Counted from the stretch's first letter, positions 29,789 through 38,363 are shown. The stretch is DNA of 64,000 bases from Puniceicoccales bacterium Verruco_01 (GCA_001604565.1 LVBV01000016.1:62001-126000), one strand, 5' to 3'. Numbers and translations are program-made. Notes: generated by a model not told the origin, from the sequence alone.

Positions 29789-30199
29789 CGTGTCATCTTT
29801 GACGGGTTGCCCTGTTCGGCAAGCCGCAAGTCGGGAGGTTTTTCGCGACGGGTGAATCCTGAGGCTTGTCGGCGTTTTTCATCATCGGCAGGGTGTCGTC
29901 TTTGCATAGATCGGGGTGGGGTGGGTGTGCGCTATTTTGCAATTCTTTTGCGAAGGACCGGGGTCTTTTCGGATGGCTTTCCTGCCGCATTGTTCGCAGG
30001 AATCTGTCGGAGTCGGCGGCGTTACCTAGGGGAATGGAAGAAAAGGTTGCGCCGCGTCTCCCACTGGCGCAAAGTGACTTTCCGTTCCTTGAAATCGCAC
30101 CATTGCGGGATGTTTTCCACCCGGCACCATGCCGTGTGACGACTTCCCGCCTGTCCGGATTCATCCGGACCGACCGGCGATTTCAGCGGACGCCTATTG
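29789..30199. other. Non-coding stretch upstream of ssrA
   Basis: These 411 bases hold no convincing gene; short open frames lack start signals and family features. A 7-bp hairpin, GTCCGGA-ttca-TCCGGAC (30153-30170), sits 30 bases before the tmRNA 5' end. The region should contain the ssrA promoter, and GACTTTCCGTTCCTTGAAAT-like AT/GC-mixed sequence occurs near 30075, but I cannot assign boxes. Confidence 0.5.
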
Positions 30200-30551
30200 G
30201 GGGTGTTCCGGAATTCGACCGATGGTCGGCGCTCGTGGTTGCATGTCGGAGATGGTGGTTGGCTCCGTATAAAAACTTCCACCACGCCATTAAACGGCAC
30301 AGAAGAATACGCACTCGCGGCTTAATTAACGCCGCGACGCTCCGCCCCTGACGTCAGCTAAGGGGATGGAGCGACGCAAGCTGGCACTTTTCACGGACCG
30401 CTTTTCCGGGTCCGCGAATCGTACCGACAGGAAAATCGCCAAAGGGAAGCCCGCGAGGTGGCGTCCCAAGGTTAACTCAAACACCCCGACAAACATGTAG
30501 AAGCCGCCTGCCAAGGCCACCGGGACGCGGGTTCAACTCCCGCCACCTCCA
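30200..30551 (+). ncRNA. ssrA: Transfer-messenger RNA
   Basis: The ends form a 7-bp tRNA-like acceptor stem, GGGGGTG (30200-30206) with CACCTCC (30544-30550), one G-U pair. The T arm is GCGGG-TTCAACT-CCCGC just before the 3' end. The CCGGAATTCGACC block after the 5' end matches the conserved tmRNA 5' region. An internal frame ends NGTEEYALAA followed by TAA (30293-30325), a ClpXP-type degradation tag. In that frame the usual Ala or Gly resume codon is not obvious (upstream codons CCA, TTA, AAC), so the first tag residue is unassigned. CCA is not encoded. Length, 352 nt, is normal. Confidence 0.93.
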
Positions 30552-30743
30552 AGATTTTTCTGTTTTGAGCCGTTTTGTAAGCAGCTCATGTTTCGTGTCT
30601 TACGAATCTCGAACGCATTGCGTTCAACTGTGCTCAGGACAGTTTTTGCGCTCTCAGGACAACTCGACGCTACTGGGCGTGTGGATTTTGCCTTAACTGA
30701 TGCTTAACAGGCTGCTGAAGTTGTGTGAGGCCGGATTCCAGCA

Positions 30744-31787
30744 CTACGCTAGCCATCTGCGGAGCTGACGGTCCTCGATCTCTGGGAATGCTTGGCGGAC
30801 TGCGGTCAAGGCGCTGCGGCCTTCTCCTCGGGCAGTGGAAGCTAGTGCGCGCACTTGGTTGCGCATGATGCTCTGGCGTTGCACGCCGCGGGCCTTGTGT
30901 AGCCTGCTGATCGCACTGAGAGCAAGGTCACGCTTCAGATCCAGACTCATGTAGCCGGGGACAAAGATCTGCGTGCCGTATGGAGTCACGTTGACAGAAG
31001 GTTTCATGAGCAACGGTCGGTCGCCGTCCATAGCCCAGAGAAACCATTTCCAGCAAAAGATTGAGAATGCTACGCGGAACTGCTCGCGCTCGTCATCGAA
31101 AGCCCATGTAGCATGCTGTTCCCAGTTGCGTTCCGGGATGAGAGGACGACGCAGTTTGCGCTCTATCACGAGGTCCGGCCAGCGTTCCTGTGGGTTGCGG
31201 AAGAGTTGCTTGAGCAGTGCCCAGTCCGCAGCAAAGGCTCGGGATGTCTCCAGGTGTTTTTGGTAATCTTTGAATTTCTGCTCTCCTTCTTTCGTCAGGT
31301 AGTCTTCGAATCGTCCGATCTGCACAGCCGTTTCGTGAGCTGCGATTGCATGCGCGTCATCAAGAATCAGCCGGTTGAGTCCGCACTCGCCGTCAGCATA
31401 GTGGCTCTGGATCATGCCTGCGATGGCAAGTATGTCGGCGGGGATTGGGGTCAGGTTGCCTTTCAGAACTTCCATCAGGCGTTGCGCACACTGGGGCAAT
31501 GGGTGTGGAAACGGTGACGTGCCCTGCCATAGTGCCAGGCAGATCCAGCCGAATGCGTCCGCAATTCCCTGCTCGGCATTTTCATCACGGGCGTCCAACC
31601 GCTCTGGAAGCTCTTTGAACAAGAAGTCCAGCGCGTTCGGAAAGAATGCCAGATCCACAAGCGGCGATCGCCCGTTCGCTACTGTGGTAGGCCAATCGGG
31701 GATCTCGAATCGCTTTAACCACAACGCCTTGAATGGAACTCTCCTCTGGGTGTGGTCTATATTCCCGTTGGTCATCAATGTAGACAT
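30744..31787 (-). CDS. Hypothetical protein, unknown family
   Basis: This 347-aa soluble protein has no motif I recognise. It is rich in Trp and aromatic residues (WQGTSPFPHPLPQ, FCWKWFLWAMDGDRP) and ends in a basic segment that could bind nucleic acid (RDLALSAISRLHKARGVQRQSIMRNQVRA..DRQLRRWLA). AAGGA lies six bases before the ATG at 31787, supporting the start. It is the first gene after ssrA and is divergent from the MBL-fold gene with 43 bases between the starts. That spacing suggests shared control. Confidence 0.55.
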   Translation of the reverse strand: MSTLMTNGNIDHTQRRVPFKALWLKRFEIPDWPTTVANGRSPLVDLAFFPNALDFLFKELPERLDARDENAEQGIADAFGWICLALWQGTSPFPHPLPQCAQRLMEVLKGNLTPIPADILAIAGMIQSHYADGECGLNRLILDDAHAIAAHETAVQIGRFEDYLTKEGEQKFKDYQKHLETSRAFAADWALLKQLFRNPQERWPDLVIERKLRRPLIPERNWEQHATWAFDDEREQFRVAFSIFCWKWFLWAMDGDRPLLMKPSVNVTPYGTQIFVPGYMSLDLKRDLALSAISRLHKARGVQRQSIMRNQVRALASTARGEGRSALTAVRQAFPEIEDRQLRRWLA

Positions 31788-31830
31788 TTAGGTCCTTCTT
31801 TTATTAACTACAAGAGATTACAATTTGCTG

Positions 31831-33105
31831 ATGGAGCTGACAATCCACAGGGGGACTGAGCAGATAGGCGGGACGGTTATCACCGTGCGCACGCCGAACA
31901 CATGCATCGCCCTCGACGCCGGCACCGCGCTTGAGGGGGATGCTCTGGAAGAAAAGCAACGCTTGTCGGCGATACTGGGGGAGGCTGCGGACGGCATTTT
32001 TCTGACACATGCGCATCCGGATCATGCTGGGTTGCTCATGGAAAGGAATCTCCGATCTCCGGTATACATGACGGAAGACACTCAGAAGATCCTGCTCGCT
32101 GCGTCACTACTTGGTAATGGAATACCGGTCTCCAGGGATTTAGTTCGCAAGCTCCCATTAGGCAATCCCATCCGGATAGGGGATTTGTCTGTTACGGCGT
32201 TTGAGGTAGATCATTCGGTTGCGGGTGCCGTTGCCTTCCTTGTCGAGGGGGGCGGAACTCGCTTGCTTTATACTGGGGATATACGGATGCACGGCATCCA
32301 TCTGGCGCGTACGGAAGAACTCTGCAAGGCAGTGGCGGGCAGGGTGGACGTGTTACTCATGGAGGGCACAAACATGGACACACAGCGCCCTGATGTGGTG
32401 AAGTCCGAGGGGGATGTGCACCGCGAGATTGCAGCGTCTGTGACCGCCGCCCGTGGGTTGGTTCTCGCGCATTGCTCCCCGCAGAATGTCGATCGTATTC
32501 TTGGTTTCATCAATGCGGCAAGAGCGTCGGGCCGCATTTTCGTTGCGGATGTGTACACGGCGTTCGTCCTGTATCTATTGAAGCGGAGACTGCCCGATCA
32601 TCCAGCCCTTCACGACCCTCCGCCATACTACCGCACCTGGCTTAACAGGGCGTCTGCGGCCCGAGCCGGGCGGATCTGGAAGGGTGATGGTAACTTCATG
32701 CCTCTTGTGGAGCATGCTCAGGTGAACTTGCAGGACATGTTGGCCGATCCGGGGCGTTACGTGCTCCTGTTCCGCCCCAGCATGTTGCACACGGACTTTG
32801 GAGAGAAACTGCCGGAAGGCACAACTCTCATCTATTCGGCTTGGAGCGGCTACCTCAGGGAAGAACCGTGGAAGGCACCCTGGGCCCCCGTCCTTAGCCA
32901 GCTCGACGCCGCCCATATCCAACACATTCACACGAGCGGACATATCAGTCGTTCCGACTGGGTCTCATTTGTAGATCGTATTGGACCCCACATGGTCATC
33001 CCCGTTCACACCGAAAAGCCGGAGTCATATGCGGAGGCTTTCGCCCGGGTGCATAGATTGGCGGACGGGGAAACTTTTTCGATCCCGCAAAGAAACAAGG
33101 ACTAG
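31831..33105 (+). CDS. Metallo-beta-lactamase-fold hydrolase, RNase J/beta-CASP-like
   Basis: This 424-aa protein has the metal-binding motif H60-x-H62-x-D64-H65 (THAHPDHAG), a following YTGDIR, and late His motifs HTSGH and PVHTEKP. That order matches beta-CASP-type nucleases such as RNase J and KH-lacking CPSF-like proteins, so a nuclease role is more likely than lactamase activity. I use the ATG at 31831; a TTG two codons earlier is possible. It lies 12 bases upstream of the disrupted PD-(D/E)XK nuclease gene on the same strand, so the two formed one operon. Confidence 0.78.
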   Translation: MELTIHRGTEQIGGTVITVRTPNTCIALDAGTALEGDALEEKQRLSAILGEAADGIFLTHAHPDHAGLLMERNLRSPVYMTEDTQKILLAASLLGNGIPVSRDLVRKLPLGNPIRIGDLSVTAFEVDHSVAGAVAFLVEGGGTRLLYTGDIRMHGIHLARTEELCKAVAGRVDVLLMEGTNMDTQRPDVVKSEGDVHREIAASVTAARGLVLAHCSPQNVDRILGFINAARASGRIFVADVYTAFVLYLLKRRLPDHPALHDPPPYYRTWLNRASAARAGRIWKGDGNFMPLVEHAQVNLQDMLADPGRYVLLFRPSMLHTDFGEKLPEGTTLIYSAWSGYLREEPWKAPWAPVLSQLDAAHIQHIHTSGHISRSDWVSFVDRIGPHMVIPVHTEKPESYAEAFARVHRLADGETFSIPQRNKD

Positions 33106-33717
33106 CAAGCGATGGATAGCCATGATATCAACCCCCGTCTCAGTTTCCATGAGGTGAAGAATGAGGTAAGGAAAAGTTGCGAACAGAGACAGGCTTGTCA
33201 GATTACGGCGAATCTGGAGTCGCACATTGCCGCGACGCTGGAACAGGCGCCCGAACGCAAGCAGGCGTATCCCTTGAGCCGAAAACACCCCTCAGATCGA
33301 ACCACTGGACATCTGGTGGACACGTTTATTGACCTCAAAGAGGTCCATTGGGAAATTGCCTGTTGGAATCAGAAGGACATTTTCAAAAACGTTGGTCCCA
33401 TCAAACGCTTGCAAAGCTATCAGGTGATGACTCGTGGCTCGAACCATTGCAAAGGGTGGGGGGAGATTGATCTGCTTGCGGTTGGTCAGAATGGCATGCC
33501 GGTTGTCATCGAACTCAAGGCAAATCGACAGGAGCGGCCTCTTCGCGCCCTATGCGAGAGCGTGGCTTACGCAACCTCCCTCAAAAAGAACTGGGCTCGA
33601 TTTGCCGCTCAATGGGAGCCTTATGCCGAAGTGCGCGTTGGGAGCACCGAGCCTACCAGTCCGCTGAAAAAAGCCCATCCAGGCTTGGACGTGCTACCAG
33701 TTTCTCAGATTGGGGCT

Positions 33718-35007
33718 GTTTGACGACTCTTTTCGGTTGAAATCGTGCAGTTTGTTGCATATTCGCGCCCTTTTGCCTCGTTTTCGAGGCTTTGGGGCAT
33801 GGCGGGGCCTTTGCGGCTTACGCCGCCGTTGGGCGCAGTGGCAGGTTCGCCTCCGCGAGCGACAGTTTCGCCATTCGCATCAGGTTGCAGGCGCTGCCCA
33901 CAAACTGCGCCATGAAGTGCGTCTTCTCCGCCCCGATCCACCGGCTTTTCCGGAAGTTCCCGAACGCCTTCATCCACCCGAAGTTTTCCTCGATCCGCTT
34001 GCGCAGACGCTGGCTCACCCTGTACGCCGCGCTACGTGCCGTCCGCCCGTCAAGTCCCGGCGTCCTGCGACCTGTTACCCGCGCCACGTGTGGCGCGATT
34101 GACCGGTCCCGGCACTCCTGCACGAACGCCTTCGTATGATACCCTTTGTCCGCCCCCACGCTCTTCACGTTGAAGCCGCGATATGTCAGCTCGTCCAGCT
34201 GATCGCTCGCCGCCTCGTGCTCCGCGCAGCGCTCTCCCACGGCCTGTTTCACGTCCAAGAGCACCAGCAGGCCGTTGCGGTTTTCGCTCACCGCGTGCAT
34301 CGCGTACCGCAGCTTCGCCGCGTCGCCCTCGCTGTGCTTCACGAGCTTTGCCTCAGGGTCCGTCGTCGATGCGTGCGTCTCGTTGCTCCGCTTTTCCCCC
34401 TTGAAATCCACCCATCCGTTTCCGCCTCCGGGCGGCGGAGGAGGCTCGTCCTTCTTGCGGAAGCTCTTCGCGCTCGCCCACGCCTCGATCAGCGTCCCGT
34501 CCACGGAAAAGTGCTCGTTACTCACCCAGCCGCGGCTCTTCGCAAGCTCCACCACTTCCGCAAAGAACAGCTCGCTCACATGCCCCGTCCGCATCCGGCC
34601 CAAGTTCTTCGAGAAGCTCGTCGAATCGAAGCCCTCCTCGTCCGGATTCATGTCCAGAAACCACTTGTACAGCAGGTTGAACGGCAGCTCTTCCGTGAAT
34701 CTCCGGCACGAGCGCACCCCATACAGGCACATCAGGATCCACGCCATCAGCAGGCGCTCCGGCGGGATGCTCGGGCGTCCCTTCGCCGCATACATCCGCG
34801 CGAACTCCGGCTCCAGCGCATTCAGCACTTCCCGGCACATTCGCTTCACTTCCCGCAGCGGATGATCGGAGCGCAACTGCGACTCCACGTTGATCAGGCA
34901 GACCGTTTCCGTTTCCCTCGCCGCTTTTCCTCGCATGAGAATTTGTCTCACACCGCAGAACGGACATCAAGCAGGGAACACATCCCGACGGACTTTTTCA
35001 GCGGACT
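33718..35007 (-). mobile_element. IS5-family insertion sequence
   Basis: This element of about 1290 bp carries one full-length transposase gene. The right end reads, inward on the minus strand, AGTCCGCTGAAAAAGTCCG; the left end reads GTTTGACGACTCTTTTCGG. The two ends match only weakly, so terminal repeats are not firmly shown. The boundaries are set by a 3-bp duplication, GCT (33715-33717 and 35008-35010), that also restores the host gene frame. That is strong but indirect support. Confidence 0.7.
33818..34936 (-). CDS. IS5-family DDE transposase
   Basis: This 372-aa transposase appears intact. The N-terminal DUF772-type helical region (RSDHPLREVKRMCREVLNALEPEFARMY..GRPSIPPERLLMAWILMCLYG) is followed by the catalytic core. 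Candidate acidic residues are D in FSVDGTLIEAWAS, D in VGADKGYHTKAF and E in RKRIEENFGWMKAFG. A proline-rich loop (DEPPPPPGGGNGW) interrupts the core. The start is the ATG at 34936; the upstream GTG would add five residues. The element is probably still mobile or only recently fixed. Confidence 0.93.
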   Translation of the reverse strand: MRGKAARETETVCLINVESQLRSDHPLREVKRMCREVLNALEPEFARMYAAKGRPSIPPERLLMAWILMCLYGVRSCRRFTEELPFNLLYKWFLDMNPDEEGFDSTSFSKNLGRMRTGHVSELFFAEVVELAKSRGWVSNEHFSVDGTLIEAWASAKSFRKKDEPPPPPGGGNGWVDFKGEKRSNETHASTTDPEAKLVKHSEGDAAKLRYAMHAVSENRNGLLVLLDVKQAVGERCAEHEAASDQLDELTYRGFNVKSVGADKGYHTKAFVQECRDRSIAPHVARVTGRRTPGLDGRTARSAAYRVSQRLRKRIEENFGWMKAFGNFRKSRWIGAEKTHFMAQFVGSACNLMRMAKLSLAEANLPLRPTAA

Positions 35008-35210
35008 GCTACGTCGATGGACCTAGTGATTGCCGCGCCGAGTGAATGGTGGAGTGGCGTCCAGCCTCTTGGCGAAGCACACAAGAAACTGGTCCAATCC
35101 CTGAATGCTCACGGTTTCCGCATCCACTATCTTTCGATCCACCACTGTGGGCTGGAGAATGGACTACCGAAGTTGGAAAGACCCGAGATATTGACGCAGA
35201 ATTGATGTCT

Positions 35211-35759
35211 CTATGACTGGATTATCGGAAGATAATCTTCCACGCGATCGAATCCAAACGTCCACGCTACGGCCTGCTGTGCTGTCCGAATTTCGGGCGG
35301 CACGGTGAGAAAGTAGTGCTTGACGGAACCGTCGGCCTGGGGTGTTGCATCGACAACCTCCACCGCTCGCATGATTCCGGTGTAATCCGCATTGCCGTCC
35401 TCATCCCATGCGCCGATCTCCCACAGGGTGCCGAAGTCGTCCATCTGAACGATGACAGCACCTTCAGCCTTGAAAAACGCCTCCACGCCATACCACTCAA
35501 AGAACCATGCCATTACCTCCGGCGCATTTAGTTCCGTATTTTGTAAGGCGTATAGAGCGTGTTGAGGCAATTCCCAGGGCATCACCAACCGAAGATCTGT
35601 AATCTCCCAGTCCTGAATCCAGCCTCCTGTTCGGCAAACAAATACTGGAGGAGCGGACGGCTCCGTATACCCATCCAGCATCCCATAGTTGTATGAGCGC
35701 ATGCGGGCGATAACGCGGCGGATCAGGTCTGGATTAGTCGGCGACGCGGATGCTTCCAT
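35211..35759 (-). CDS. DUF6745-like protein
   Basis: This protein is about 182 aa. Its second half reads GTLWEIGAWDEDG..MRAVEVVDATPQADGSVKHYFLTVPPEIRTAQQAVAWTFGF. It matches my memory of DUF6745 C-termini, which end in a similar RTAREAVAWTFG block; this is recall, not a search. The start at 35759 overlaps the upstream gene's stop by 26 bases and excludes 46 residues shared with the other frame. It pairs with the RQGDVL-type gene on the same strand. No catalytic motif is evident. Confidence 0.55.
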   Translation of the reverse strand: MEASASPTNPDLIRRVIARMRSYNYGMLDGYTEPSAPPVFVCRTGGWIQDWEITDLRLVMPWELPQHALYALQNTELNAPEVMAWFFEWYGVEAFFKAEGAVIVQMDDFGTLWEIGAWDEDGNADYTGIMRAVEVVDATPQADGSVKHYFLTVPPEIRTAQQAVAWTFGFDRVEDYLPIIQS

Positions 35760-36039
35760 ATAGATAAACCCGCTGGTTGATAATCTTGTAATTGCCAGGT
35801 GGCAGGTCGATCGGTTTGTGTTCCTCATGATCAACTCTGAACGCACGGTCGCTCTTGAGGAATAGATGTGCTCCTCGCCTGAAGCCGCGTGTGCCATTTC
35901 TCAAGCGAACACGATGTGCATGCCCCGTGAGCTCGCCTTCCGCCAAGACGAGGACTTCGTCGTGGACTTCGGCAGCGTTTGGTGGCATTTGGGGAATCTC
36001 CATTATCAATACGTCTCCCTGCCGGAACATCTTTTGCAT
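35734..36039 (-). CDS. Small phage-associated 'RQGDVL' protein
   Basis: This 101-aa protein opens MQKMFRQGDVLIMEIPQMP and ends with VDHEEHKPIDLPPGNYKII. That pattern is common in small proteins of phages and plasmids with no assigned role. AAGGA lies ten bases before the ATG at 36039; the open frame continues upstream, but that extension looks unconserved. A segment TGHAHRVRLRNG could bind metal. It overlaps the DUF6745-like gene, and the two appear to form a unit. Confidence 0.6.
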   Translation of the reverse strand: MQKMFRQGDVLIMEIPQMPPNAAEVHDEVLVLAEGELTGHAHRVRLRNGTRGFRRGAHLFLKSDRAFRVDHEEHKPIDLPPGNYKIINQRVYLYGSIRVAD

Positions 36040-36250
36040 GCCGAGATTATCCTTGCTGTGAATACGATTGGGAAGGACGTGTTTGGGGACATTTATGACA
36101 TGGCGACCAGCCAAAAGACCATGAGCGCTGTACGGAATCACTTGCAGCCAATTGGCATGATTTGTTCCCGATGTGAACCCAGATGCTTGTGTTCCCCTTC
36201 TGTGATAAGTCTCATTGTAATGATAAGACACTTCACCCTATGATTACCTG

Positions 36251-36269
36251 CTCACTCTGGTAGAGTGAG
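36251..36269. promoter_or_regulatory. Perfect 8-bp hairpin at the integrase translation start
   Basis: CTCACTCT-ggt-AGAGTGAG lies immediately before the integrase ATG at 36274 and overlaps an in-frame GTG at 36265. It would sequester the ribosome-binding region in the mRNA, or act as an operator in DNA. No T run follows, so a terminator is unlikely. Confidence 0.55.
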
Positions 36270-36273
36270 TGCG

Positions 36274-37302
36274 ATGGGAACCCGCAATCACTGTTTGGGG
36301 CCGAGACAGATCGCACGATTTGAACAGGCAGCCTCGCTCCTGCCGGGCGTGGACCCGGTGGAGGTTTACCGCTTCTACATTCGCCATACGCAGAGCGGGC
36401 GGAAGTCGGTCGCGCTTGCTGACGCCTCGCGGAGTTACCTCCAGATGCTCGTCGAAACGGGCCGCGCCGTTGCCTACGTGAGCCATGCCCGCAAGGCGCT
36501 GGAGGACTTCGCTGACGAACTTGGGAGCCGCGATGTGGCGGACTATGACGCCGAGTCGATTCGTGGCCACCTCTACTGCCTCAATTACTCGCCGGTCACG
36601 ATCCGCCACCGGCGCGGGCACCTGCTTTGCGCCTTCGCCTGGTGGGTCGAGCAGGGCTGGATCGACGCGAACCCCGTGGAGAAGGTGAAGCGTCCGAACG
36701 TCGTGAGCGGCGAGCCGGGAATCCTGCCCGTCGCCGACATGGAACGCCTCTTCCGCGCCAACGAAAAGGTGGACCCCGGCATCTGCGGAATCCTCGCCCT
36801 CGGAGCGTTTGCCGGGATGCGCACCTCGGCCATCGGGCGGCTCGACTTCGAGGAGCTGGACTTCGGCCAGCGCGGCATCCTGACGCCCGCGTGCAAAACG
36901 AAGAAGCGGCGCCGCCAGTGGATCGAAGGCCTGCCGGAAAACCTCTGGAAGTGGCTTGAACGGACGCCGCCGGAGATCTTCGCCCTCGATGGCCGCCAGC
37001 TATTACACCGCCGCGCCGAGGCGTTCAAGCGGGCTGGGCTGCTCATCGAGGCCGACGACATCGCATACGAGAACCGCAAGCGCGAGGCGAGGGGAGAGCC
37101 GCTCGTCACCTGGCAGCCGACGCACCCGCCCAAGAACTGCCTGCGCCACAGCTTCGCCACCTACCACGTAGCCCTGCACCGCGACCCCGGCAAGACCGCG
37201 CTGATCCTCAGCCACCGCAATCAGCAGGTTCTCTACCAGCACTATCTAGGGATCGCGACAAGCGCCGAGGCGGAGAAATACTTCAGGATTCTGCCGAGGT
37301 GA
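36274..37302 (+). CDS. Tyrosine recombinase / site-specific integrase
   Basis: This 342-aa integrase has an N-terminal SAM-like core-binding domain (VAYVSHARKALEDFADELG..TIRHRRGHLLCAFAWWVEQGWI). The catalytic domain has R in AGMRTSAI, then NCLRHSFATY, LSHRN and the presumed nucleophile Y in VLYQHYLG. The common HxLR histidine is Asn here. The start is the ATG at 36274; a GTG three codons upstream lies inside a hairpin. It probably mobilised part or all of the island downstream of ssrA. It points away from ssrA and is 5.7 kb from it, so it may be a secondary element. Confidence 0.88.
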   Translation: MGTRNHCLGPRQIARFEQAASLLPGVDPVEVYRFYIRHTQSGRKSVALADASRSYLQMLVETGRAVAYVSHARKALEDFADELGSRDVADYDAESIRGHLYCLNYSPVTIRHRRGHLLCAFAWWVEQGWIDANPVEKVKRPNVVSGEPGILPVADMERLFRANEKVDPGICGILALGAFAGMRTSAIGRLDFEELDFGQRGILTPACKTKKRRRQWIEGLPENLWKWLERTPPEIFALDGRQLLHRRAEAFKRAGLLIEADDIAYENRKREARGEPLVTWQPTHPPKNCLRHSFATYHVALHRDPGKTALILSHRNQQVLYQHYLGIATSAEAEKYFRILPR

Positions 37303-37305
37303 GGG

Positions 37306-37623
37306 CTACTTCCCGGATGTTTCGGGATAAATCGTGATGCCCTCGCTCGCGATCTTTTCCAGCAGGCGGGCACTTGTCGTGACCTCGGGGCGTACGATGT
37401 CGAACTCGTGGATGATCGGGGTTTCCTCGATCGCCTCGCGGATGCTCGACCATTCGCTGATGCTGGCCTCCGGCGCATACACGGCAAGGTCGATGTCCGA
37501 GGCGCGTTTGGCCGTGCCGTTGGCGCGGGAACCGAACAGCTTCACTTCGCGCACGCTCGGGAACCGCCGGAATGTGCGGCGGAGCGTCTCCAAGTCTTTG
37601 TTGCGCAATGTGGGCGTGTTCAT
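37306..37623 (-). CDS. MNT-type nucleotidyltransferase (antitoxin of a HEPN/MNT pair)
   Basis: This 105-aa minimal nucleotidyltransferase has GSRANG at 31-36 and SDIDL at 42-46, with D43 and D45 as metal ligands. In type VII toxin-antitoxin pairs the MNT partner can AMPylate the HEPN toxin. It starts two bases after the HEPN stop, so the two are one transcript. Its stop is three bases from the integrase stop, in convergent orientation. The start is the ATG at 37623, not the ORF start 12 codons upstream. Confidence 0.88.
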   Translation of the reverse strand: MNTPTLRNKDLETLRRTFRRFPSVREVKLFGSRANGTAKRASDIDLAVYAPEASISEWSSIREAIEETPIIHEFDIVRPEVTTSARLLEKIASEGITIYPETSGK

Positions 37624-37625
37624 CG

Positions 37626-38030
37626 TTACTCCCATGTGAGAGCATGGAGCCTGCGGCACATTTCCGCAAGCGTCGCGGCGTAATCGCGCACGATGTTGGC
37701 GTAGATGCGCCGGGCGAGGCCCTCGTCGTAGGCGTGCGAACTGAGGTTCCGGTCCTCAAGCATGGCGAGCCAGATCGCGGACTCTTCTTCAGTCGGAATG
37801 AGGCTGGCGGCGAACGCCTTTTTGAGCGTCGGACGCGGGCCGGGGCATTCGTGCCCCTGATGCTCTAGGTAGAGCTTCAGTGCTTTCCAGACGACCTCGA
37901 AGGTGAACTCGAAACGCTGGATTGTGGCATCGCGCACAAGCTCGCTTTCCGGTTGGGAAACGGCGTCGGAAAGGCGCTGCGTGCTGCTCTTGACCTCAGC
38001 CAGTCTCTCGATGAATCGTTCCCTGCTCAT
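37626..38030 (-). CDS. HEPN-family protein (HepT/HI0074-like toxin)
   Basis: This 134-aa helical protein matches nucleotidyltransferase-substrate-binding (HI0074) proteins. The motif R94-x4-H99 in RNLSSHAYD fits the Rx4-6H RNase signature of HEPN toxins, and FEFTFEVVWKALKLYLE is characteristic of the family. It sits directly upstream of the MNT gene. The pair could stabilise the island. Confidence 0.87.
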   Translation of the reverse strand: MSRERFIERLAEVKSSTQRLSDAVSQPESELVRDATIQRFEFTFEVVWKALKLYLEHQGHECPGPRPTLKKAFAASLIPTEEESAIWLAMLEDRNLSSHAYDEGLARRIYANIVRDYAATLAEMCRRLHALTWE

Positions 38031-38162
38031 GGTGCGCCTGTGTTTCTGATCGGAAATGTAAAGAAATGCGCCCGCCTCTGCGAGAAAAAGGTTTCACTGT
38101 TCGTTCGACAGAATCCACCTGATGGGATTGCATCCACCTTAACCTTGCCTACACTGCCAGCC

Positions 38163-38363
38163 GTGAAAGTCACGGCACATTACCGCGAGGAACGGAAGGC
38201 ACCTTGGGAGGCTCGCTGGTGGGTGAACCGCCAGATGCGGACACGCTTCTTCGAGACGGAGGACGAGCGCAACCTATTCATCAAGAACTTCTCACGCGAA
38301 ATCGTTCAGCACGGCGAAGAGGTATACAAGTTTGACAAGAATCGGATGCGCCGCGCTCCTTAG
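38163..38363 (+). CDS. Small hypothetical protein
   Basis: This is a 66-aa protein from a GTG start. It reads VKVTAHYREERKAPWEARWWVN..TRFFETEDERNLFIKNFSREIV. The WWVNRQMRTRFF stretch resembles the three-stranded arm-type DNA-binding domains of integrases and AP2-like proteins, here without a catalytic part. The open frame extends further left but lacks similar character. It could be a recombination accessory protein or a remnant; the call is tentative. Confidence 0.5.
   Translation: MKVTAHYREERKAPWEARWWVNRQMRTRFFETEDERNLFIKNFSREIVQHGEEVYKFDKNRMRRAP

Larger units (their letters stand above)
33112..35205 (+). pseudogene. PD-(D/E)XK-type nuclease gene interrupted by an IS element
   Basis: The left part (33112-33717) encodes 202 residues with a PD-(D/E)XK core: I-D120, then V-I-E134-L-K136 in the context GWGEIDLLAVGQNG..VVIELKA. 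The right part (35008-35205) encodes 65 residues (ATSMDLVIAAPSEWW..). Both sides of the insertion carry the codon GCT in frame. Removing the IS and one GCT restores a single frame of about 266 codons. The left piece stops two codons into the IS, so the present product lacks its C-terminus. It follows the MBL-fold gene by six bases. Confidence 0.7.

Noticed and set aside
30531-30551. Independent tRNA gene at the TTCAA-containing arm
   Set aside because: The T arm belongs to the tmRNA: its acceptor partner lies 340 bases upstream, and no D or anticodon arms are near.
30711-30740. Solo insertion-sequence end resembling the IS5-type terminus
   Set aside because: GGCTGCTGAAGTT shares only a short run with the right IS end; too little to call.
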